DNA from: JBGSKV01 sp041740975
Lineage (GTDB): Bacteria; Bdellovibrionota_B; Oligoflexia; Oligoflexales; JALZUQ01
Direction of reading: 5' to 3'
NCBI GenBank assembly: GCA_041740975.1
Contig: JBGSKV010000047.1
Coordinates: forward strand, 1-21,205
DNA length: 21,205 bases
Both the position numbers and the translations under genes were made by a program. The notes below the pieces were generated by a model that saw only the letters and a program-made list of their open reading frames with translations, was not told the origin of the DNA and did not search any database. This document shows positions 16,065-21,205 of the stretch, in pieces; within the stretch, counting starts at the first letter, position 1, and the number at the start of each line of letters is the position of its first letter.

Positions 16065-17291
16065 CTACTGCAGTTTAGAAAAAACTAAGCTGGCGTTAAT
16101 ACCACCAAATGCGAAGCTATTCTTCAAAATATGATTCATTGTCCTATCTCGTGATTTTTCCATAACGAAATCAAGATTGCCACATTTTTCATCGATCTTT
16201 GACAAATTTAATGTGGGGATCAGTTTGGAGTTCATGATCATGCCCAAGCATGCCGCCGATTCGACGACACCACACGCGCCCATCATATGGCCGTAATGAC
16301 CTTTGAGTGAGCTCACCGGCATGTTCGATCCGAAGATATCTTCCACGGCTTTGGATTCGGCAATATCGCCTATATCCGTAGCTGTGGCGTGGCAGTTTAC
16401 ATAGCCAATATCTGAGGCATTGAGTCCAGCAACTTTAAGGGCGCCGTCCATACATTTCTTCAGGCCTTCGCGGTTGGGATTGGTCATGTGGGTGGCATCG
16501 TTGTTTGTATAATAGCCAGTAACTTCCGCGTAAATCTTCGCGCCTCTTTTTTGAGCTGCTTCAAGTTCTTCAAGAATAAAGGTTCCGCCGCCTTCCGCAA
16601 TCACAATGCCGTCACGTTCGGAGTCAAAAGGTTTTGGGGTGAGGTTAGGTGTGTCATTAAATTTGCTGGTTGTGGACCTCAGCACATCAAAAACTCCAGC
16701 CACACTGACATGCAGTTCTTCGGCCCCACCACAAATAGCCCGATCCAGTTGATCATACTTTATAGCCTCATAACCAAAACCGATGGCTTGCGTACTAGAA
16801 GCACAAGCGGTGCAACTGGCAATAACACGCCCCGGAATTTTGAGAGAAACCGCCAAGTTTGCGGCACAGGTATGCGACATGATTTTGAGAAATGTAGTGG
16901 AGAGTACGTTGTCGATTTTGTTTTCACGCAAGGTACTTCCCAAATAATCGGCAATCGCACTAGTGCCACCCATTGTGGAACCATAAGAAATACCTGTTCG
17001 TTCGTTTTCAACAAGGTCCTGCGGTAAGTTCGCATCGCGCAGCGCTTGAACGGTTGCTTCATATGCGTATTGACTGATGAGACTCATAGACCGGCGAATA
17101 TTGCGCGGAATAGCTTGGCCATCAAAGTTTTGCACGCGACCAGCAACGGCCGTTTGTAAGCCCCAACTTTTCCAATCGGTCATAGGGGTCACACCCGAAC
17201 GACCCGAATAAAGTCCTTCCATGTACGTTCCGAAACCATTGCCGATTGGGGATACGACTCCCACACCTGTGATGACGACTCGTCTTGTCAT
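16065..17291 (-). CDS. apeO: FabF-like beta-ketoacyl-ACP synthase (ApeO-type)
   Basis: Condenses malonyl-ACP with the growing aryl polyene thioester. The 408-residue chain is a complete KAS II type: VVITGVGVVSPIGNG at the start, nucleophile Cys163 (SCTACASSTQ), His301 (NCHATATDIGD), Lys330 and His335 (KGHYGHMMGACG), and the C-terminal NSFAFGGINASLVF loop. The Cys-His-His triad is intact, so it should be active. The ATG overlaps the ketoreductase stop as ATGA. In the studied Xenorhabdus system ApeO pairs with ApeC and elongates the chain; the same pairing is inferred here because a cysteine-less ApeC is also present. Confidence 0.93.
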   Translation of the reverse strand: MTRRVVITGVGVVSPIGNGFGTYMEGLYSGRSGVTPMTDWKSWGLQTAVAGRVQNFDGQAIPRNIRRSMSLISQYAYEATVQALRDANLPQDLVENERTGISYGSTMGGTSAIADYLGSTLRENKIDNVLSTTFLKIMSHTCAANLAVSLKIPGRVIASCTACASSTQAIGFGYEAIKYDQLDRAICGGAEELHVSVAGVFDVLRSTTSKFNDTPNLTPKPFDSERDGIVIAEGGGTFILEELEAAQKRGAKIYAEVTGYYTNNDATHMTNPNREGLKKCMDGALKVAGLNASDIGYVNCHATATDIGDIAESKAVEDIFGSNMPVSSLKGHYGHMMGACGVVESAACLGMIMNSKLIPTLNLSKIDEKCGNLDFVMEKSRDRTMNHILKNSFAFGGINASLVFSKLQ

Positions 17292-18001
17292 GAATATAAC
17301 CCACCATTGACTTGAACAACTGTTCCATTGATATAGGAAGCTTCTTCCGATGCCAGAAATTTTACAACACTTGCCACTTCTTCCGGGCGCCCAAGACGTC
17401 CCACTGGAATCATTTGTTTGAAATCTATAGGGGGTAAATCCTTTGTCATCTCTGTTTCAATCAGACCTGGACTGACGGAGTTGACCAAAACGCCTTTGCG
17501 CCCAACTTCTTTTGCAAGCGCTTTTGTAGCCGAAATCATAGCTCCTTTTGCGGCCGAGTAATTCACTTGACCTCGATTACCGGCTTCCCCAGAAATACTT
17601 GTGATCGTAATGATCCGTCCCCATTTTTTCTCGATCATATGTGCCAAGCACGCTTTGTTTATGAAGAAAAAAGAATTCAGACTGACGTTGAGCACACTAT
17701 GCCACTGATCCGGTGTCATAAAATAAAATGCTGCATCATCGGCGATTCCAGCATTGTGCACGACAATGTCGAAGCCGCCATCTTCAGAAGTCTGTCTTCG
17801 GATTTTTTCGTCAATGGAGTCTTTGAGAAGGTCAAGCTTGAAGAATTTGACACTGTAATCCTTCAGCTGCATGGAAAGTTTGTCAGCGGCTTCTAAGTTA
17901 GAATTGTAGGTAAATGTGACGGCATAGTTGGGCGCTAAAGCTTTGACTATCGCCTCACCAATTCCGCCGCTTCCGCCAGTTACCAGGGCTCGCTTTTTAA
18001 T
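17288..18001 (-). CDS. apeQ: 3-ketoacyl-ACP reductase (ApeQ/FabG-type), apparent ATT start
   Basis: An NADPH-dependent short-chain dehydrogenase that reduces the 3-keto group after each condensation. The first in-frame ATG (17872) would remove the cofactor site. Reading upstream in the same frame gives KKRALVTGGSGGIGEAIVKAL, with the GGSGGIG nucleotide motif, so the gene must begin earlier. The frame is closed by TGA eight bases before ATT 18001, and no ATG, GTG or TTG lies between. ATT 18001, which overlaps the dehydratase stop and follows AGAGGTGA closely, is therefore the best start and gives 237 residues. Other landmarks: HNAGIAD, catalytic SISG...YSAAKG (Ser-Tyr-Lys), VSPGLIETEM and NGTVVQVNGGLYS. 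A CTG at 17986 is a poorer alternative. A +1 frameshift from the dehydratase is also possible. Confidence 0.88.
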   Translation of the reverse strand: MKKRALVTGGSGGIGEAIVKALAPNYAVTFTYNSNLEAADKLSMQLKDYSVKFFKLDLLKDSIDEKIRRQTSEDGGFDIVVHNAGIADDAAFYFMTPDQWHSVLNVSLNSFFFINKACLAHMIEKKWGRIITITSISGEAGNRGQVNYSAAKGAMISATKALAKEVGRKGVLVNSVSPGLIETEMTKDLPPIDFKQMIPVGRLGRPEEVASVVKFLASEEASYINGTVVQVNGGLYS

Positions 18002-18485
18002 GGTTCACCTCTTCCTCAAAAATAGATTGATCTGTTTCTGTTAAGAATTTCATTCGAGCTGAAGCCAAATGTTCATTTTTGAAGTGCACCGTGCAGAGAA
18101 AGATCCCGATGGGGCGCATGTCTATTTCCATTTTGGTCTCGATAGTCAAATTATCAAATGCCTTTAAATTTAATTTTTTATGGTTCTCAAAACTATCGAT
18201 CGAAATGAGATAACCGATATCGGCTTTCGCCTTTTTGGCTCCCTTTTGAATGGAGTGGTAGGCAGCTACAGACTGCGCCATAATTTCGACGAGCCAATGG
18301 CTCTGAAACTCACCTTTTTCAGTCCAATACGGGCGATGGGGTCGAAGAGTTGCTTGCATGGTAATTGACTTTTTGTCTTCGTCGTATGATTTGACTTTGT
18401 CGATAAGGACCATGTTTTTGGAATGCGGAACCAAAGCTCTCACATCATATTCGGAATAATTTATGGGTGTGATTTCTGAGTTCAC
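17997..18485 (-). CDS. apeP: Hotdog-fold 3-hydroxyacyl-ACP dehydratase (ApeP-type)
   Basis: A 162-residue hotdog protein of the APE dehydratase family. GTG 18485 is preferred: TGGGAG lies five bases before it and it overlaps the ApeC stop as GTGA. The frame also runs back to GTG 18497. ApeP features are VPHSKNMVLIDKV (His21) near the N-terminus and WLVEIMAQSVAAYHSI (Glu67) on the central helix, both expected near the active site. In Xenorhabdus ApeP works with ApeI as a heteromer. Here ApeI is the C-terminal domain of the membrane fusion protein, so the dehydratase would be tethered to the membrane. The end, FEEEVNH, runs into the ketoreductase start. Confidence 0.85.
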   Translation of the reverse strand: MNSEITPINYSEYDVRALVPHSKNMVLIDKVKSYDEDKKSITMQATLRPHRPYWTEKGEFQSHWLVEIMAQSVAAYHSIQKGAKKAKADIGYLISIDSFENHKKLNLKAFDNLTIETKMEIDMRPIGIFLCTVHFKNEHLASARMKFLTETDQSIFEEEVNH

Positions 18486-19210
18486 GTTAGCTCCCACTTC
18501 GACAAATAGCCGTGGCCAGATTCATCTTGAACGCAGCGTTCAAAACTATTTAGTTTGGAGCTAAGTTTCATGAGTGGGAAGTAAAGGCTTTCTGGTTTTT
18601 GCGCGTCTCGCTTCCACGCGTCGCGGGTGAACTCAGCTGACGGTGGAGGCGTATGTTCGATGGTTTCGATGAGAGACAACTTGAAATGATTTTGACCTTC
18701 TTTATTTGCACCGAGAACGATCAATTCCACTTCGGCAGTGCCTTTGCCATCGAACGGAAATTCGTTGGCGAACATAAGTATCAACGAGGCATAAATATTT
18801 GCTTTGAGCAGCTTGTCGGCAAAAAAGAGTCCTTTATCAAGTGCAAAGAAACCATTTGGTAATGTGATGCCCGCATTGTTAAGTTTATGGATGATCGTTA
18901 CATAGCCGGCCGCGGCATTTTCGACGGAATGTTGGAACGATACGGGGGAAACTGGTAGCTCTTTACGAATCACGGATCCCGCAACATCAAAAATGGCCCG
19001 AGTTTCGCCAAAACTTGTCGCGTAGAAGAAGGGGACAGTTGCATCGCTGATAAGTGCAGCGAACAAGTCTTTGCGGTTTTGTGTGAAGTGGTGCCATGCC
19101 ATAAGCCCTGCTTTTTGGAGAGGTGACATGCGGCGCGCCAGCGGATGAAAGTCTGTAAAATTATCTTCGGCCCGAACTCTTTGATAATCGTAGTAGTGAA
19201 CGTAGCTCAT
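18482..19210 (-). CDS. apeC: Ketosynthase-like protein without catalytic Cys (ApeC-type)
   Basis: A 242-residue protein of the short N-terminal ketosynthase-like family (PF13723 type) found in APE clusters. The typical segment is SPVSFQHSVENAAAGYVTI, where a true ketosynthase would show its active-site region further on. No Cys lies in a TACSS-like context, and the His-Gly-Thr-Gly and GHxxGA motifs are absent, so it cannot condense by itself. In the studied system it is a structural, chain-length-type partner of an active ketosynthase. The ATG comes one base after the ApeR stop and its own stop overlaps ApeP, so it is made in step with both. Confidence 0.83.
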   Translation of the reverse strand: MSYVHYYDYQRVRAEDNFTDFHPLARRMSPLQKAGLMAWHHFTQNRKDLFAALISDATVPFFYATSFGETRAIFDVAGSVIRKELPVSPVSFQHSVENAAAGYVTIIHKLNNAGITLPNGFFALDKGLFFADKLLKANIYASLILMFANEFPFDGKGTAEVELIVLGANKEGQNHFKLSLIETIEHTPPPSAEFTRDAWKRDAQKPESLYFPLMKLSSKLNSFERCVQDESGHGYLSKWELT

Positions 19211-19211
19211 G

Positions 19212-20354
19212 TTAGGTTAACCCTTCGACGATGAGGCTGACATTGCTTCCACCGAAACCAAAAGAATTTGAAAGTAAGTATGGAGTTGATTCCCTGTGCG
19301 AGAATTTTTGTAAATAGGACGACCAACGAGACGGCTCCATCAACATGTCGACGCAAAGAGCCAGTTCGATAGCGCCACAACCACCGAGAGAATGACCCAA
19401 ATATTTTTTGGGGGCGTCCACGCGGATATTTTCTTCAGGCCACAATAAGGCGATGGCTGCTTTTTCGGATTTATCGTTGGCAAAAGTTCCCGTGCCGTGT
19501 GCGCTAACATATGAGATTTCGTTTGCTGTTAGTCCAGCGTTTTGCAGCGCCATGTTCATGGAAAGGGCCATGCCGAGACCATTGGGCTCAGGCTGCGTGA
19601 AGTGATATCCTTCGCTACACATGCCATAGCCTCGCAATGTGCATATGGGTTCTGAGACATTCTGCTTCGCTTCCAAAAGAAGGAGGGCGCCGCCTTCCGA
19701 TAGGTTGAGTCCTTGGTTGTGAAGCGACATCGGCTGGCAATGATCCGCATCGATCAACTGCAATCCGTCAAACCCGCATATCGTTACCAAATTGAGAATA
19801 TCCATTCCACCTACGATGGCGGTTTTGATGATACCGGCTTCAATGGCTTGTTGGCCCAGAATGGCAGCCAAAGCTCCCGACGAGCATGCGGTTGAAATAG
19901 TCGTTGAAAATCCCTTGATCGCAAAGTCCCGGCAGGCTTTTTCAAGACGCTGATGGGATTGCATTTCTAGGTTTAGCTTTGGATGGGGAGTGCTGGCTTG
20001 AACGGCTTCAAACGTTCCCGGAACTCCGCCAGTGGTCATGCCGATAAAGAGTCCGATTTCTTCGGGTTTATAACGCGTAAAAACGGAAGTTTGTTTGTTC
20101 AATTCATCCAGCAAAAACGCCAAAACTTTATCAAAGATGGCACTATCGCCATAAAGCGATGGAGCGGAGGAACCCAGGTAAGAAAAGTCCAACTCACCAA
20201 CAGGGGCTGCCAACCAATCGCTGAAGCGATGTGATTTTTTTAGGCCAACTTCCTGATTAGACATGCGTCTGGCTACATCATCAAAAGAAAAACCAAGACA
20301 GGAAGCAATGGAACTTCCTGAGATCGTCAAAATGTTATAAGGAGAAGACGCCAA
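19212..20354 (-). CDS. apeR: Beta-ketoacyl-ACP synthase (ApeR-type), TTG start
   Basis: The second active ketosynthase, 380 residues. The triad is Cys157 (STACSSGALA), His286 (SAHGTGTF) and His321 (KYLGHSLGGCG); the C-terminal loop is LLSNSFGFGGSNVSLIVEGL. All KAS motifs are intact. It is shorter than ApeO and has a divergent N-terminus (MASSPYNILTISGSS). The start is TTG 20354, with GAGGT eight bases upstream inside the end of the ACP gene; the next ATG (codon 31) would remove the first strand. In the known APE pathway ApeR may start the chain or act on other substrates; its exact step cannot be read from sequence. Confidence 0.9.
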   Translation of the reverse strand: MASSPYNILTISGSSIASCLGFSFDDVARRMSNQEVGLKKSHRFSDWLAAPVGELDFSYLGSSAPSLYGDSAIFDKVLAFLLDELNKQTSVFTRYKPEEIGLFIGMTTGGVPGTFEAVQASTPHPKLNLEMQSHQRLEKACRDFAIKGFSTTISTACSSGALAAILGQQAIEAGIIKTAIVGGMDILNLVTICGFDGLQLIDADHCQPMSLHNQGLNLSEGGALLLLEAKQNVSEPICTLRGYGMCSEGYHFTQPEPNGLGMALSMNMALQNAGLTANEISYVSAHGTGTFANDKSEKAAIALLWPEENIRVDAPKKYLGHSLGGCGAIELALCVDMLMEPSRWSSYLQKFSHRESTPYLLSNSFGFGGSNVSLIVEGLT

Positions 20355-20359
20355 GGCTT

Positions 20360-20626
20360 TTAACCTCGAGTTTGTTGAGCAACAGCTTCGACAATAGAAG
20401 AAATATTGGCGAGAACTTTACGACCTTCGTCACTATTGCGAATCTTCAGTCCGTATTTACGATCGAGTCGCACAACAAATTCCAAAACATCGACCGAATC
20501 GAGGCCGAGGCCGTCTTGAAATAAGGATTTATTGGTGTCGATGTCATCAATGGTCATGCCGGGCAAGTTGGAAACTTCGAGAAACATGGTTTTGATTTCC
20601 GTAGTCAGATCTGCCTGGCTCTGCAC
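20360..20626 (-). CDS. Acyl carrier protein (first in cluster)
   Basis: An 88-residue acyl carrier protein with phosphopantetheine site GLGLDSVDVLEFV (Ser44) and ACP-like helices around it (LTTEIKTMFLEVSN; SSIVEAVAQQTRG). The GTG start at 20626 follows AGGGGAG. It differs from the second ACP of this operon (DSV against DSL, little other identity), so the two probably serve different steps or partners, as ApeE and ApeF do. It lies directly upstream of ApeR, with five bases between. Confidence 0.93.
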   Translation of the reverse strand: MQSQADLTTEIKTMFLEVSNLPGMTIDDIDTNKSLFQDGLGLDSVDVLEFVVRLDRKYGLKIRNSDEGRKVLANISSIVEAVAQQTRG

Positions 20627-20718
20627 GTTGCGACTCCCCTTAAAGAACTTTTTTAATAAACAGAACTTATATGATTAAAGTAGAAATGTATAAATGTGTA
20701 GCAAATTCCTAGCTGTGA

Positions 20719-21205
20719 CTACGTACTACACAAATTATGTAGAATTTTTAATCGTTTTGCCGCTTCCGACGTATAAAGATTTTTCTCATCCCAAGCGTAG
20801 CCGGCTAGAACCGAAGTGATTAAGGATACGGTACGCTCTTCAGGATGGTCATAGAAAAGCACATCTTGAAAACTTTGATCGTACCAAGCGTTTACATAGG
20901 CCGAAAATACGGTGAGTCCGCGGTTCACGTATGTTTCATACTCTTCCCAGTTTCCGGGCTCTCCGTTTAGAGATGCTACGAAAACTTCACAAGCTTTTAT
21001 CGCGGACATCAGGGCGATCGTCACACCGGAAGAAAAAACCGGATCCAAGAATCCTGCCGTGTTTCCCATCAAACAATATCTATCTCCGTATTGCTTGTCC
21101 GTTCTCCAAGCGTATCCAGAAATACAGTTCACTTCTCGAACTTTTTCGGCATGGACTAAGCGCCGACTCATATTCGGACTCTCGGCCATTAAGGTATCCC
21201 AGGCA
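20719..21205 (-). CDS. Halogenase-like FAD-dependent oxidoreductase, C-terminal part (5' end outside window)
   Basis: The C-terminal about 160 residues of a flavoprotein of the tryptophan-halogenase/FAD monooxygenase superfamily. The frame stays open to the right edge (AWDTLMAESPNM), so an internal ATG at 21189 is not the start. The diagnostic segment is YGDRYCLMGNTAGFLDPVFSSGVTIALMSA, the FAD-phosphate-binding region of this class. The N-terminal FAD site and any halogenase WxWxIP motif are not in view, so halogenation against hydroxylation cannot be decided. Xanthomonadin clusters, which are related, encode a similar protein. It is on the same strand and 92 bases upstream of the ACP, so it probably belongs to the operon or its own leader transcript. 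Confidence 0.82.
   Translation of the reverse strand, partial: AWDTLMAESPNMSRRLVHAEKVREVNCISGYAWRTDKQYGDRYCLMGNTAGFLDPVFSSGVTIALMSAIKACEVFVASLNGEPGNWEEYETYVNRGLTVFSAYVNAWYDQSFQDVLFYDHPEERTVSLITSVLAGYAWDEKNLYTSEAAKRLKILHNLCST

Noticed and set aside
16488..17027. 179-codon plus-strand open frame opposite ApeO
   Set aside because: Antisense to a ketosynthase with all catalytic motifs; composition is that of a shadow frame.
17288..17872. Ketoreductase starting at ATG 17872
   Set aside because: This start would delete the GGSGGIG cofactor motif that is plainly encoded upstream in the same frame.
20627..20718. Operon promoter in the 92-base gap between the flavoprotein and first ACP
   Set aside because: The gap is AT-rich, but no -35/-10 pair with proper spacing was convincing; transcription may come from upstream of the flavoprotein.

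Overview
The window is about 21 kb of Gram-negative bacterial chromosome, mid-40s % G+C by eye. The envelope-directed proteins (Sec signals, lipoboxes, a LolA-like carrier, an RND exporter, HtrA) require an outer membrane. The style of the flanking genes (low-complexity lipoprotein, 7TM/SpoIIE-type phosphatase) would suit a Bdellovibrio-like lineage, but no rRNA or taxonomic marker is present, so this is only an inference.

Layout. Positions 1-390 (minus) hold the N-terminal part of an HtrA/DegP periplasmic protease, cut by the left edge. Divergent from it are a small one-helix protein (610-834) and a lipoprotein carrying 13 hexapeptide repeats of the GNIGSN type (1001-2482). Convergent with these is a membrane-anchored SpoIIE/PP2C phosphatase (2495-4681, minus), then chorismate synthase aroC (4801-5904, minus) and a small secreted YbjQ-like protein (6141-6572, plus). 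A GC-rich hairpin with an AT tail lies at 6584-6602.

From the right edge down to 6642, everything is on the minus strand and packed with overlaps or gaps of a few bases. This is an aryl polyene (APE) pigment operon, related to the E. coli/Xenorhabdus ape and Xanthomonas xanthomonadin clusters. In transcription order it encodes: a halogenase-like flavoprotein (partial), an ACP, ketosynthase ApeR, the cysteine-less ketosynthase-like ApeC, dehydratase ApeP, ketoreductase ApeQ, ketosynthase ApeO, a second ACP, a three-domain membrane protein, a GT2 glycosyltransferase, an LpxL-type acyltransferase, an MIO aromatic ammonia-lyase, a LolA-like carrier, an RND/MMPL exporter, a DUF3261-like lipoprotein and the aryl-activating ligase ApeH.

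How they fit together (family knowledge plus inference): the lyase makes an aryl-acrylate such as coumarate or cinnamate from Tyr or Phe. ApeH activates it for ACP loading. ApeO/ApeR/ApeC condense malonyl units, ApeQ reduces and ApeP/ApeI dehydrate to build the conjugated chain. The acyltransferases and glycosyltransferase attach the polyene to a lipid or sugar carrier. The RND pump, LolA-like protein and DUF3261 lipoprotein take it to the outer membrane. The flavoprotein may halogenate or oxidise the aryl head.

The most unusual points are the ApeG-ApeD-ApeI fusion (14157-15848); a ketoreductase whose reading frame has no ATG, GTG or TTG upstream of its Rossmann motif and seems to start at ATT (18001) or be reached by a +1 frameshift; a lyase with Tyr-His at the substrate-selectivity positions; and the GNIGSN repeat lipoprotein. 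No tRNA, rRNA, CRISPR array, insertion sequence or integrase was seen.
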